Source of the DNA: Cryptomeria japonica
Lineage: Eukaryota; Streptophyta; Pinopsida; Cupressales; Cupressaceae
Length of the DNA: 64,000 nt
Direction of reading: 5' to 3'
Assembly (NCBI RefSeq): GCF_030272615.1
Contig: NC_081409.1
Span: 246,761,502-246,825,501 of the forward strand
Positions 43,844 through 55,803 of the stretch are shown in pieces. Below the pieces are notes generated by a model. The model did not search any database. It was not told the origin of the DNA and worked only from the letters and a program-made list of their open reading frames with translations. How positions within the stretch are numbered: position 1 is the stretch's first letter; every line of letters begins with the position of its first letter. The position numbers and the translations under genes are program-made.

Positions 43844-45706
43844 ATGGCAAACTGCAAAGCATCACAAACAGCGCTGTTGTTTATAGTGATTGTGGCATTC
43901 TTAAAACCCTGCGAACCCCAAAATTGCGCAGAACAAGATCTTGCTGCACTGCAAGACTTCAAGGCTGCAATTACGGAGGACCCAACTGGGGCACTACAGT
44001 CTTGGGTGGGTGAAAATTGCTGTGAATGGAACGGCATCCTTTGCAACGAGAGCAACGGCCGAGTCATAAGCATTGCCCCCGATGCAGACCCTGGCAATGC
44101 CTCAGTCTTCATGAGGGGCACCATCTCGAAGTCCATAGGTAAGCTCTCCTTCCTCCAGAAATTCATTCTTTTTGGCTGGAAGCACATAAGGGGTCGAATT
44201 CCTTTTTCAGTTAGGAAGCTCAAAACCCTAACTCACTTTACCCTAGATAACAATAAGATCTCTGGCCTGATTCCTGCTTCGATAGGGGGCTTATTGCAGC
44301 TCAAGAGCCTGTCCCTGTCTAATAACCTAATAGCCGGCCACATACCCAGATCCATCTGCAACCTCCGTAATTTGAGAACTCTGTACCTGGATGGCAACCG
44401 GCTGAGGGGCTTGATCCCTCATTGCATTGGTGACCTGAAGGAGCTTGCTGTCTTGCAGTTGAAAAGAAACATGATCTCCGGTTCGATTCCAGATTCCATT
44501 GGAGGGCTTGAAAACGTAAGCACATTGGATATATCACAAAATTTTCTCACTGGTAGCGTTCCTTCATCTGTTGGAAACCTTTCTAGACTTTCAGAGTTTG
44601 TGGTGAGTAAAAATCTATTGAATGGTAGCATTCCCTCATCTTTAGGTTTCCTTCGCTACAGTTTAAGTAAGCTCTCTTTGGATCGGAATCTTTTAACTGG
44701 AGAAATCCCCGAGTCCTTCGAGAATTTAACGACTATGAATTATCTTGACCTTTCACATAACGGTTTGACTGGTAATATCCCACGATTTTCAAAGTCCTCT
44801 AGCCTGACTTATCTCATTTTGTCAAACAATTTGCTTTCTGGAATGCTTCCACAATTCCTTGGCTCCTTGCCCAGCCTACGAGTTGTTCAGCTGTCGTTCA
44901 ATAATTTCACAGGCCTTATACCAGAGTTCGATAGGTCAGCGAAATTTGACAGTGTTGTTTTGTCAAATAACAAGCTTACAGGTGGTGTACCAGATTTATT
45001 TGCAGAGCTAGTGTATTTGGAGCATCTTGATTTATCGAACAACGAGCTCAATGCTGGGGTCCCGCAAAACCCTGCATTGTATAATCTGGTCAGTCTTAAT
45101 CTCTCTAGGAATAGCCTGTCTGGCCCGCTCCCGAATTTTACAAGCATTGGGTTGAATTCTCTGGATTTATCTTATAATAACCTGATCTTTGGAAGTATCC
45201 CTGTTTGGATCACAGATTCTAGTTTCCTGATCAATTTGCGACTGGCTGGTTGTGGCATTTCTATAAGCTTGAATGACTGGGAGCCTGCCGCTCCTAAGCT
45301 TTACATGTCCATTGATTTATCCAACAACAGTATTACCGGTGATGCAGGCCGACTGTTTAAGAATATGACTAAGCTAAAATCTTTGAATTTTGCAAGGAAT
45401 CAATTGAGTGGTAGCATTCCTTTGTCTATTGAAAATCTAAAGAGTTTGGAAGACTTAGATCTGTCCTATAATGAACTAAATGGTACTATTCCGGAAGAGA
45501 TGGCCCAATTGAAGAATTTGAGGCGGTTAAACTTGAGCTACAACCATTTGTGTGGGCAGATTCCAGATGAGAAACCACTAAATTCATTTCCAGTTTCTTC
45601 TTTCGATCACAATGACTGTCTGTGTGGTCATCCGCTGCCTTCTTGTCAATCAACTGAAAGGAAGAACATATCATCTAGATACCAAAATATACATCCACAT
45701 GGATGA
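43844..45706 (+). CDS. secreted leucine-rich-repeat protein (At1g33590-like)
   Basis: A single exon of 620 residues. The ATG at 43844 (ACAATGGC) is preferred because it starts a signal peptide (hydrophobic ALLFIVIVAFL, residues 9-19; cleavage near PCEPQ-NC). An in-frame ATG at 43790 would add 18 residues before it. An LRR N-cap follows (DLAALQDFKAAITEDPTGAL, paired Cys in ENCCEWNGILC). About 20 plant-type LRRs of 23-24 residues (LxxLxLSxNxLSGxIP) reach residue ~585, ending in the cap NDCLCGHPLPSC. The LAGCGISISLNDWEPA and SIDLSNNSITGDAGRLF segments match the Arabidopsis At1g33590/At2g26380 family, whose members are about 480 residues; this one has extra repeats. There is no transmembrane helix and no kinase, so it should be apoplastic or wall-associated, possibly in recognition or defence. 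About a dozen N-glycosylation sites. The frame is intact, so it is probably functional. Confidence 0.9.
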   Translation: MANCKASQTALLFIVIVAFLKPCEPQNCAEQDLAALQDFKAAITEDPTGALQSWVGENCCEWNGILCNESNGRVISIAPDADPGNASVFMRGTISKSIGKLSFLQKFILFGWKHIRGRIPFSVRKLKTLTHFTLDNNKISGLIPASIGGLLQLKSLSLSNNLIAGHIPRSICNLRNLRTLYLDGNRLRGLIPHCIGDLKELAVLQLKRNMISGSIPDSIGGLENVSTLDISQNFLTGSVPSSVGNLSRLSEFVVSKNLLNGSIPSSLGFLRYSLSKLSLDRNLLTGEIPESFENLTTMNYLDLSHNGLTGNIPRFSKSSSLTYLILSNNLLSGMLPQFLGSLPSLRVVQLSFNNFTGLIPEFDRSAKFDSVVLSNNKLTGGVPDLFAELVYLEHLDLSNNELNAGVPQNPALYNLVSLNLSRNSLSGPLPNFTSIGLNSLDLSYNNLIFGSIPVWITDSSFLINLRLAGCGISISLNDWEPAAPKLYMSIDLSNNSITGDAGRLFKNMTKLKSLNFARNQLSGSIPLSIENLKSLEDLDLSYNELNGTIPEEMAQLKNLRRLNLSYNHLCGQIPDEKPLNSFPVSSFDHNDCLCGHPLPSCQSTERKNISSRYQNIHPHG

Positions 45707-46048
45707 AAAACGACTGAATTTATCTAGTAGGACATATGGAAAGACAAAATCCTATATACAGATTTTGCTATAATGTTCTATATTAACTGCTTTCAAATTC
45801 TTAATTATGTCAAATTTATTTCTGTAACATATAATGTAACTAACTAGCTGCTTGAGAGGCAAGTTCAGCAGACTGTAAATTATTTATTAATTATGCTTAT
45901 CGGGTTTCTCAATCTTACTTGCTCACACTATAGAACAATAAAGCATTTCCTGTTTTAGACTCCTCTTCTTCACTCTACTTATACAGCATGGACAAGTGTG
46001 ACAGATGTAAACTGACATATTTGATACCTTTTTTCACAGAGAAATAAT
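45707..46048 (+). other. 3' flank of the LRR gene
   Basis: A/T-rich, non-coding. AATAAA at 45937-45942 is a candidate polyadenylation signal about 230 bp after the stop. Confidence 0.45.
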
Positions 46049-46400
46049 CTCATGACATACACTGTTCAATAAACGGTTGAGTTGTTTTTGAGGTTTGTTC
46101 TTTTAAAAAATAAAAGTAGTAGTTAACTGCACTCTTTTAGAGGAACAGAGGAACACCTCTTGTAGATTAGAATATAATAAAATAGAGTAAGAATTAACGA
46201 TAGCAGATTTTTGTAAGGTGTGTAGCTTGTACAGATAGCTAAACACTGTGCATGGCAATGGTTAATATGATTTAGCGTCTTTTTCTCTGAAAAATTGGCG
46301 TTTTCTGTCCTGTGAACCATAAATGGCAATCTTGTCAGAACTCCCCTGCAAGCTTGAATTTACTGGCACACGAATTGCTTTATGGTTTTACATCCTGTTG

Positions 46401-48470
46401 AGTGCATTATGATGTAGATGTTTTGACATGCATGGAGGTTCTGTTGTTCATATTCTCTGATGTTTTGCTGCAGTCAATAAATCCCTAATCAATGCTCCGC
46501 AGTAGTAAATGTGCTGCATTAGTTGTTATCAAAGCTTCCAAAGATGTTGGAATTACAGAACTTGTGGGGCAGCCTTAGCTATTATTGAAGGGATTTTGAG
46601 TTCTGAATAGCTTAAAGGAGAGTTGTGGCTATGGCTATGGAAGTGGAAGTGGTGTTGTTACATGATGTGACAAAGAGGATAACCAAGTTTGAAGAAGAAC
46701 GAAAACAAAGGAAGAGGCAAAAGCAAGCAAAAGACAAGTAAAAGACAAGCAAAAGAAGTAACAAAAATTGGAATAGAGTTGGAGGAATTATGGTGGTTGT
46801 TGGAACTGTATGAGGCAAACAAGAATGGAAAAGCAAAGAAAAAGAGAGCTGAAGCAAAGACATTCAATGGATGTGAAAGGTGAAAAAGATTGGTGGAAAT
46901 AAATACTCACCCTGTGACCAGGAGTTGCTTTTAGAGAGTAAAGTCATGTAGTCTAGGATTGTCCAAGGGATGGAGTAAATTCCTTGAGGAGTTGGCAGAA
47001 TTACTAGAGGATGGAAGGCTCTTAAAGGTGCTCTACAAAAAGTTAGAGAGAGGAGATAGATGAAAGGGATAAAGATGAACAGGATGAATGGGGTGAAGAT
47101 GCTGAGCCATCTTACCTGAAAGAATGGATAAATTTAAATTATGATAATTACCATGGAAGAGCAGAAGATTTAGAATACTGTAATGAAAAAGAATGCAGCT
47201 TATCACTACAGGTTGCCTAAGATGTTGCAGCCATAGGAGCAATCCAGATCAGAGGTGAAGCAAGAAGATGAAGATCTTTGGGGCCCCATATTTGATGAGA
47301 TATTGACTTTAGAGAACACAGTAGAAGGAGCTGCTAGAGGGATGTCTTGAAAATCCTATAATTGATCAAAACAAGAAGAATACCATCTGTTGGAGAAGAA
47401 ATGATAATGATTGAAGGAAGGTTTGTTTTCCATAGCTAATTGCCTAGTATTTTTGCAAGTGTAAAGCAGTGTGCAACAATGGAGGATAGTACAAAGGAAG
47501 AGTTGTCTTGAGTGCACTATCATGTAGATATTCTGACATGCATGGAGGGTTGTCTTGTAGATATTCTCTGATGTTTTGCTGCAGTTATTAAATTCATAAT
47601 CAGGGTTGTGCTACATTAGTTGGTATCGAAGTATTTAAAGATTTTGGGAGTAAATAATTTCTGGGACAACCTTAGCTGTGAAGGGAGAGTGAGTTTTGAA
47701 TAGCTCAAAGGAAAGTTGTGGCTATGGCTATGGATGCAGAGGTGGCATTGCTACATAATGTGACAGGATAACCAAGTTTAAATAAGAATTAAGACAAAGG
47801 AAGAGCCAAAAGCAAACAAAAGACAAGCAAATGAAGTTGTGAAAATTGGAATTGAGTTGGAGGAATCATGGTGGGTGTTGAAGTAGTATGAGGCAAACAA
47901 TAATGGGGAAGCAAAGAAAAATAAAGCTGAAGCAAGGACATTCAATGGATGTGAGAAGGTGAAAAAGATTGCTGGGAATAAATTATTACCTTGTGAGAAA
48001 ATTTTTTAGAGAGGAAGGTCAGTCTAGGATTTATTAATTTTCTTGAGTTGGTAGAATTACAAGTAGATGGAAGGACCTTAAAGGTGCTCTACAAAAAGTT
48101 TGAGAAAGAGGAGATAGATGAATGGGATGAAGTTGTTGAACAATGGTCCCCTAAAGAAAGGGGAAATAGTCATCATTACCATGGAAGGGGAGAAAATTTA
48201 GAAGATTGTAATGGAGAAGAATGCATCTTTTTCACTAGAAGTGGCCAAAGATGTTGCAGCTATAGAAGCAAGAAGCAAACCACATTAGAGATGAAGCAAC
48301 AATTGAAAATCCCATAATAGAAGAAAACAAAGAATAATAACATCTTTTACTTGGATAAGAAATGCGAATGATTGAAGGAAGATTTGTTTTCCATAGCTTA
48401 TTGCCTAGTATTGTTGCAAATGTAAAAGGAGTGTGCAACAAAGGAGGACAGTGGGAAGGAAGAGTTGTCT
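46401..48470 (+). repeat. tandem duplication of a ~1.1-kb block inside the old element
   Basis: Copies 46401-47510 and 47511-48470 share AGTGCA-TAT-ATGTAGAT, the PBS-like TTAGTTG(T/G)TATC-AAG, TGGCTATGGCTATGGA (46627, 47721) and TGTGCAACAA-GGAGGA near the end. The offset is about 1095-1110 bp. Each copy has the end of an LTR, so unequal recombination between LTR-containing units is likely. Both carry a broken Lys/Glu-rich frame with LKVLYKK and EEIDE, of unknown function. Confidence 0.65.
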
Positions 48471-48879
48471 TGTGAGCAAATAAAGCTTTATAGACATCAA
48501 ACAGAGCTAGGTAAGGAAGCCATCCTCATAAAAAGGTGATAAAGCTGTAGAAAATAATGACAGCAACGGTGGAACACAAAGTTTTCCCTATAAAGGGAAA
48601 AAACAAATAAAAATTAGAATGATTTTTGGTGGAGGAGGACAAGTAGCCGTGGGTGTAGGCTGAGAGAAGCTGGATAAATAAAAAGAGAACAATTTGGAGG
48701 AGTTGGACAGACCATGCTTAGGGCAAGGGAAAGTGAAAGGTATTCAGAGCAAGGTGGAGATTGTGTGAAAAATTATATAAGTACTTAACATGGTGGAAAG
48801 GAATATTGTGGCTTGATTCCCCAAATCAAAACGATGGTTCTACTATCTAGTCCAAATTTGTGAGCACTATGCAATGGCA

Positions 48880-49260
48880 TCCTAGGATAAAAACAATCCT
48901 AGATAAAAACAATCCTACATCACCAAAAAGAAATAAAATTAGCAACCACGTTCTTGTGTTTTCTTGGCATTTTAATTTTCCTAGAGTTTGATTTTGAATA
49001 AAATTGGCTTTGAATGAAGAGGTTCGAAATCTTGAAAAGAAGGGAGAATGATATAAACTGTTCAATGAACGGTTGCTATTTTTGATAAAATGTTTGATGC
49101 ACTAGCATTTTGGGGTAAAAACAATCCAGCATCTCCAAGAAAAAAATAATAATAGCAACGGGGTTTCTGAGTTCTCATGGAATTTGAATTTGAACCAGGA
49201 GGTTCAAAATTTTGAAAAGGAGTAGAAGAATGATGTGGAGTCTGGACCATTCAATGAACT
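48880..49260. repeat. ~0.2-kb imperfect direct duplication
   Basis: TAAAAACAATCC...CATC-CCAA-A (48904, 49116), GAGGTTC-AAAT-TTGAAAAG and TTCAATGAAC recur with an offset of 185-212 bp. The second copy is shortened. Confidence 0.5.
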
Positions 49261-49389
49261 AACTATTTTTGGGGTTTGATCTCCTAAAAATATCAAGTGT
49301 TGTTAGGTGTCCTCTTTTAATATATGAACACAACTCTTGTAGAATAGAATATTGTAACCAAAGAGTTGCATAATGTTAAGAGTTTACAG

Positions 49390-50298
49390 CAGCTGGTTTT
49401 CTATATGTACGCATGAAGCAGATCAACGTTGCAGCAAACTCAAGCAAAAATTTTTAACTTTCAAAATAGATGATTTGCAGCAATAAGCATGAAAAAGAAA
49501 CACTCTTCTTATTCGTGGTTTTCCATACTTAAAGAAATCTGAAAGTTGCACACTTCTGAGGATGAATGTTAAGACTAACTACAGGTTCCAGTACAAGCTC
49601 TATCTCAAAGCATTGTAAAATTAACATCAAAAACCTCTCTTAACATGAAGAAAATACATTGAATACCAGCTACAGCCTATAGGTATAAATATTTCATCCC
49701 AAAGTCATTGTGTAAACTTCTCCAGTTGCTCTCAAGCAATTATCTCTCTTCTTGTAACAATTTGCTCTCTTCTTTTCACTTCAAGCTACTTGATTTTCTT
49801 CTCAGGCCTGGGCATTGAACCAATATCCACCAATATCTCTCTGTAATTCTCTCTTCTTGGGCGTGGCAATCTTCTCAATTAAGCCTCCACACAATAGCCA
49901 CCATCAATGTTTCTGGAACCACTCATCTAATTGCCCGCTCTCTGCATTCTCCACTCTCTTTCACCAGGTGCCTGGGGCTGACCAAGCTCAAAATAGACAA
50001 CTAAATTTGAATTCAAGAAGCTCCAAATATGCATTAAATGCCCCGTTCTTTCCTGGGCGTGGGATTTTGTTCCCAAATATCTTTGAAAAATAACATTTAA
50101 AATACATCATAAAAATTACTAAATTAGTTTCAACCTTGCAAACAACCTCCCAGGTTTGAATAATTTTTAATAGATCTGGATGAATGAAGATCCCACCTGC
50201 AAGACCAAAAATCAAAGCAAATAAAATTTAAATAAAAAGAAAAACAAATTTTTTGAATGTGCAAGATTGCCCATGCACCCGGATGCTCCTGCATCAAC
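49390..50298 (-). mobile_element. possible solo LTR of chromovirus type
   Basis: The right end GGATGCTCCTGCATCA corresponds to the chromovirus LTR end AGGTGCTCCTGCACCA (8292-8307). The segment interrupts the right LTR of the old element. The interior does not match the LTRs at 5690 or 13001, so it would be a different family. The left boundary and TSD were not resolved. Confidence 0.35.
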
Positions 50299-51404
50299 AC
50301 ATGTATGAGAAATTGAAAAATATAGTGTTAGAATCTATGTAATTAATCGTTTTGATGTGTACGAGATCTCTTGTGTTTTCCCATTGGTTTAAGGATCACT
50401 ATCGGTGTTGCATGTTCTCTTTTGTGCTATATTCTTCGTGTCTGCTGTGTTTCTGCAGTTGAAGTTTACTGTAGAGTGTTGTAAGTTGTGTGTAGGTTTT
50501 ACGGGTTGCTAAACAAACCGTGCGTGCCAATGATTTATATGTAGATTTAATATCAGACTATTCTCTGAAAAATGAACATTTTCTGTCCCTATAGTAGATA
50601 GCAATCATTGTCAGCTCTCCCCTGCATGCTTGAATTTACTGTCTCATGAATTGTTTTATGCCTGGACTTGGGGTCTGTAAAGTGAAACTCGTTTTGCATC
50701 GTGTTGATTGCACCACCATGTATACATTTCGACATATTTAGAGGATTGTGTTGTAGATATTGTTTTGACATACATAGAGGGTAGTGTTGTAGATATTCTC
50801 AGAATTTCTGCTGCGGTTGATAAATTCATAATCAGGGTTCTGCATCAACATTAAATTTGCTGCATTAGTAATCACCGTAGGCTTCAATTTTTTTTTGAAG
50901 ATGATTTTCTAAGTGATGATTATGGGAGTCCTCGTTACCTGTAGGATATGTGGACAACAATGTTACAGGCATATTGCTTTCAATTTTTGAGTCATCTTAA
51001 AACCATATTCATAAGTTCTAGAGCATTATTGATGTAACTACCTAACTGCACAGAGGCAAGCTCATTGGCACTGATACTTAAACACGGTAAAGAATCATGT
51101 GTTTTTCATCCCCAACTTCTCCTTGATGACATGGCATACAACAACTGATGTAAGCTTCCACTGAGATGATAGATTAGATGCATCTTTCACAAACACATTC
51201 TTTAAACTATTGCTGCCTTTTGCTCCTGGCATGCCTAATTTTGCTTTGAATATGGGCACTTGGACCCCTCATTTTGACCAGCTCAAAATCAACAGATGGT
51301 GCAGGCAATTATGAATTCTTTTAGTTCCACCGTCTCTAGCAAAATCTCTACCTTCTTCCGTCTAAGTGGCCCCAAAGTTGTGAAAACTAAATCTGCAAAA
51401 TCTC

Positions 51405-51532
51405 TACCCTTTACTTTTTTTGTCAGCTAATGGTAGACTTTTTTGTGCACATACATAAACAATGACAATACCCTTTACTTTTTTTGTCAGCTATTGGTAG
51501 ACTTTTTTGTGCACATACATAAACAATGACAA
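51405..51532. repeat. 64-bp direct duplication
   Basis: 51405-51468 and 51469-51532 (TACCCTTTACTTTTTTTGTC ...) are almost identical; one visible difference (CTAATGG / CTATTGG). A recent local duplication. Confidence 0.9.
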
Positions 51533-52181
51533 AATTTAATGAAATTCATGAATTTACTGGTTTTATAATGGGATATTCATCTTTTTGTATCTGCTAAATA
51601 AAGAATTTGAAAATAAGAATTTTTTAACATATTATTCTTTTATGATATTTTTTAAATTCATATTTGTAAATAAAAATGAGTTTTTGGTAGAAATTGTGTG
51701 AATGTTTTTAAACTAATGTTTTGGTGGTAGATTGTAGAATGTGATCTGAAATACTGATTCAACAATATTCACACAATTTTAATCAAAAGTTTTTTCTATT
51801 TTACTAGTAAACAAAATATATTTTTCATTTTTAAAGATCACATAAATTAGAAGAGACTTGTTATGCCATATACGCTTAAGACCTTCAGAAATAGTTGATT
51901 AAATAATAGAGCTGCATATTTTTTATTTTTAGTCTTTAGTGGTCATGTTTTAAGTTGTATAGCAGAGACTACAATATTCATATTTCTATGTATATAATCG
52001 CTCCACTAGAATACTTGAAGTTTTAGAAATTTGGAGACTCTAAACTTATTGATGCTAGAGGGATGGTTAATTATTTGTTATAATTTCTTGACACAAGCAA
52101 TATAAAAGTTTTAACAATCATATTCACATTTTTTAATTTAAATATTCATTTTATTAATGCTGGAATGATGATTAGATTTAA

Positions 52182-52450
52182 ACTTCTTTTCAGATGAATA
52201 TAACCATTTATATCATTATAATTTTTGCTATTCCCTTCTTTTCAAATGAATATAGTCATTTATATCATTATAATTTTTACTTTTTCCTTCTTTTCAAATG
52301 AATCTAGCCAAAATATAACCATTTATATCATTATAATTTTTGCTATTCCCTTCTTTTCAAATGAATATAGTCATTTATATCATTATAATTTTTACTTTTT
52401 CCTTCTTTTCAAATGAATCTAGCCATTATATCATTATAATTTTAGTATTC
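52182..52450. repeat. AT-rich ~50-bp minisatellite
   Basis: Five copies around CATTTATATCATTATAATTTTT, separated by CCCTTCTTTTCAAATGAAT. Two unit variants (TGCTATTC and ACTTTTTC) alternate, giving a higher-order period of about 113 bp. Confidence 0.85.
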
Positions 52451-52692
52451 CGTTTTGTTTGAAAAGACCCTTTAGTAATTGATATCCTTTTACAACTTTA
52501 TTTTATAATATTGAGGGTGTCTCTTTTGCAAGTTTAATCCATCTCCATTTTGGAGATTATGTGGTCTTAAAAGGTGCAACAACGACAGCTTGATGTGCTA
52601 GACCTGTTTTGTGACCCTTGGCAAATTCTTGACAAAATTAGTATGTTGGCATCGTGTACTACATAGGGGCCCTACTTGAGACTTATTTCCAA

Positions 52693-52762
52693 TGGTTGGT
52701 AGGCAAATGCAATAGCAACGATAATCATGGTTGGTAGGCAAATGCAATAGCAACGATAATCA
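52693..52762. repeat. 35-bp direct duplication
   Basis: Two copies of TGGTTGGTAGGCAAATGCAA..., 52693-52727 and 52728-52762, essentially identical. Confidence 0.85.
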
Positions 52763-53432
52763 TAGTTGAAGCCTATATTGGAACTTGTACGTCCTTGATC
52801 ATCTTGTAAAGGTGAAGTAGGCTTTAACTTTTTACGATGTCACATCCAAGACGAAGCTTTTTATTCATTAGAACCTACAATTATTTGTGGCTTGTTGATT
52901 TGGAACGTCTTCTTTTGCATATGGGGCAACCTCAGATCAATGGTGCAATTATTATGCTCAAATACATTATTTGGCACGAATAAACTATTTCTCATGACAT
53001 TGTTTTCACTGGGGTAATGATGATAGCAAGCACTACCTAAGCCTTGAAATATCATTTGTATGCTTAAGATCTATTTTTCCTAATAGATATTGTGCATCTC
53101 TACGTAAAAAAGTTCTCTAGCTCCCAAGGGACTGGAAGGTTTTTGCTACAATTAACAATGGAATCTGATTGAGCCTACTGCAGTAGATTTCTGATGGCCT
53201 TGTTCTCTACATCTAGTGTCGTCGTTTACTAGTTTTTTGTCTTGTTAATTTTGGGTGTGTTTTCATAAGTTGAGAGTGTAGAGAATAACAGCAGCCTCTT
53301 GATGAATGGGTGTGTCAGATTTGTTCCTAAGAAGGAGATTGGGATGGATTTTATCTTATAACTAATTCATTGAAAGTTGAGAGGGGTTTTATCTTTGGGG
53401 GGCTCTACTTATTTTACATAGCAAGGGCTAGT

Positions 53433-53540
53433 CTTAAATCACACACACTAAGCAACATATAAGTCTAGAGAATGTCAGTCAACTCTGAGTGTTTGACACT
53501 TTTAAGCTTAGAAGTCAAAGCTTAGTGTCTGTGATTTAAG
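53433..53540. repeat. foldback (MITE-like) unit 1
   Basis: The arms CTTAAATCACACACACTAAG (53433-) and CTTAGTGTCTGTGATTTAAG (to 53540) are inverted copies with one mismatch. The 65-bp loop is non-coding. Total length is about 108 bp. Confidence 0.7.
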
Positions 53541-53544
53541 CCAC

Positions 53545-53642
53545 CTTAAACCACACACATTAAGTAACACATAAGCCTAGAGAATGCCAGATGTTTAACA
53601 CTTTTAAACCTAGAAATCAAAACTTAGTGTGTGTGATTTAAG
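53545..53642. repeat. foldback (MITE-like) unit 2
   Basis: Arms CTTAAACCACACACATTAAG and CTTAGTGTGTGTGATTTAAG. It is a diverged direct copy of the neighbouring unit (shared CATA-AG-CTAGAGAATG-CAG), so the pair arose by tandem duplication or repeated insertion. Confidence 0.7.
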
Positions 53643-55803
53643 CCATCCACAAAAGAAATATGTTTTTGTGCTCGAAAAAATGATCACTAGACATTGACCA
53701 TTATAGAGCTCTGCTTGTAAAAATGCAGCCAACATCTATTGACATGTCTCACCAGTATAACCATGGGCTACAATGTATTGCCCGTAGATTAATTAATAGC
53801 TCACTCACATCAAGTCAATGACGACGGGCATCAAATGTGCTTGTTAACAACCTCTCCGCAAGATCTTAAGAATTCTTTGGCCCTGAATCCTATGAGCCTT
53901 CTTTATAAGTGCCACTAAGAAAAATTCCTTAAATAGGAAATCTCTAGAGTACTTTTTCTAGCAGATATCTTAAAATTAAGTTCGTAACTATTCTAAGTTG
54001 AGGAAGATTTACACTAAATTCACGGATATACATTATGAAGCTAGTTTATCTTTACAATTTGTGTACTTAATGTGTTTGAAGAAATTAACCCTGTTTTTTC
54101 ACATTCATTAGCTCTTTTTCACTCGTGAATATCAGTTCAATTTTACATTTCTAGAAGTTCCATAGCCTATATAATTTTAAAAAAAAATTTAATCTTTTTC
54201 CCCATTAGCTGATTTTCCATTTACTTCAAACAAACAAGAGTACATAGTCGTAGTGCATGTATCAACAGTCAAGTAATCAATGCAGTAGCTTAACTTCAGT
54301 AGCTAGAAATCATTATAAAGAATAAACTCATGTTAAGTATCAATTAACCTTTGGCAAATTTAAGTAACTACATTTCTATACTGTACCAAATATTGACACC
54401 TTGCTTTAGTGAATGAAGGGAAACATTGTACACTTTTTTTTTTAATTTATTGAAGTAATGCAATGAAAAAATTTGCAAAAAGACAGTCAACAGACTGTCA
54501 AAGGAGAGTAAGTCAGACTGTCCAAAACAGCATAAAAGATGATACAACAGCAACTCTAAAGAAGATACAGCCATACAGTTAATCTGATAAGTTCCTTCCA
54601 AGAATGACGATTATGGTCACTTATCTTAAGTGAATCTACACTTGGCCTTGCAACAAGACATTTCATATTTGCACTGGACACATTATAAATCTGAAAGAAA
54701 CTATTGATATGTAAACGATTGAATCTACACCAGAATCAAAGAAAAAATTCAGTTCAAAAAACTCAATCAGAACGAAATCAGCTGAACATGTCAGTTGATT
54801 ATTAACAAAAAATATATAACATATATCAGTACATCTATCGCAACCTCCCTCAGGACACTCAAGTATGGGTTTACAGAAACAGCAATGATATCAGAGATTT
54901 ATCTTGCCGAAGATAAGAGTCCTGAAGTAAATGTCAGTTAAACACTTTAGGGTCCCTTCTCATTAACGAGCAGACTATTACAATATATTTCCTGTTCTGG
55001 ATCTGGCCTCCATTGCCTTGTTTGCTAGAGTCTGGTTGGTTGCTGGAGGAATGCGACTTAAGTAGTTCTAGGCCACAGCCCTATAAACACAAAGACGCTG
55101 CAACATAAAGAAGAAAGCCTGGTACCCAACATGAGATGATCCCCAAAAAAACCCAGTAATTTGACTCACAACTTTGCATCAACAAAACGTTAGCTTTACA
55201 ACAAGCGAAATCCGGCCCGGTCCCTATTATCTCTGTTTACATCTGCTGAACATAGATTACCAATTGGGCTTGACGTAATTATTAAAGCCAAAATAAAAGA
55301 GAAATCAGATGTTATTTGATTAGTCCATAATGGGTAACCCAATCTGTTACTACATGACAAGATTCATTCTATTGTTACAACAGCGTTCCCCCATGACAGA
55401 GATTGGGAACTCAGCTGGATGACCATCTCGAAACAGAGCACCATAAGCGGCATACCCATGTTAGCACTCGGAAATTCATCAATAGCCACGATCAATCACG
55501 AAACACTCTAAACATTTAAAAAACCCATAAATTGTACCTTCCTTACAGTCACGTGGAAGGGTTTCAGTGCTGCACACGAGCGCTCCCCCTGATCAGGCAG
55601 TGTAAGGTCTCCTATGTATGGCGAACCATCTATATATTTACATCTTCCATGAAAACTTTAAGGTCTGCCTGGTTGGGATGTTAACTTACAAGTTCAACTC
55701 CATGATCCAATTAGGATGGATAAGATCAAATTTTGGGTTTTACACAAATACACTCAAAACTAAAATACAAGCAATATCTATTGTGGGGCTAGAAGGATTA
55801 TAT

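Larger units (their letters stand above)
46049..50868 (+). mobile_element. very old, rearranged LTR element
   Basis: The left block 46049-46512 and the right blocks (about 49240-49380 and 50460-50868) share order and wording: GTTCAATGAACGGTT near the start, CTCTTGTAGA-TAGAATAT, TTCTCTGAAAAAT...TTTTCTGTCC, CCCCTGCA-GCTTGAATTTACTG, and GCTGCATTAGT at the end. These look like strongly diverged LTRs. After the left one, TTGTTATCAAAGC (46516) is a plausible mutated iMet PBS. The interior has duplicated, degenerate coding-like sequence. Nothing in it is intact; family not assigned. Confidence 0.5.
50869..55803. other. AT-rich intergenic region
   Basis: Nearly 5 kb without a credible gene. Short reading frames are all below 100 codons and show no domain. 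It holds several small tandem or inverted repeats (listed separately). 54960-55800 may include the 3' untranslated region of the F-box gene on the minus strand. Confidence 0.5.

Noticed and set aside
49815-50093. A 92-codon frame as a possible gene
   Set aside because: It lies in a probable solo LTR, has no recognisable domain and a composition like the surrounding non-coding DNA.
50990-51200. Possible duplicate of the LRR gene's 3' flank (compare 45830-46010)
   Set aside because: Only short words such as ATGTAACTA-CTA-CTGC and GAGGCAAG match; too weak to claim homology.
52225-52416. A hydrophobic Ile/Phe-rich frame resembling membrane segments
   Set aside because: Translation of the AT-rich minisatellite; no conserved start or domain.
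52861-53055. A 64-codon minus-strand frame as a transposase fragment
   Set aside because: No motif of any transposase or retroelement could be recognised.
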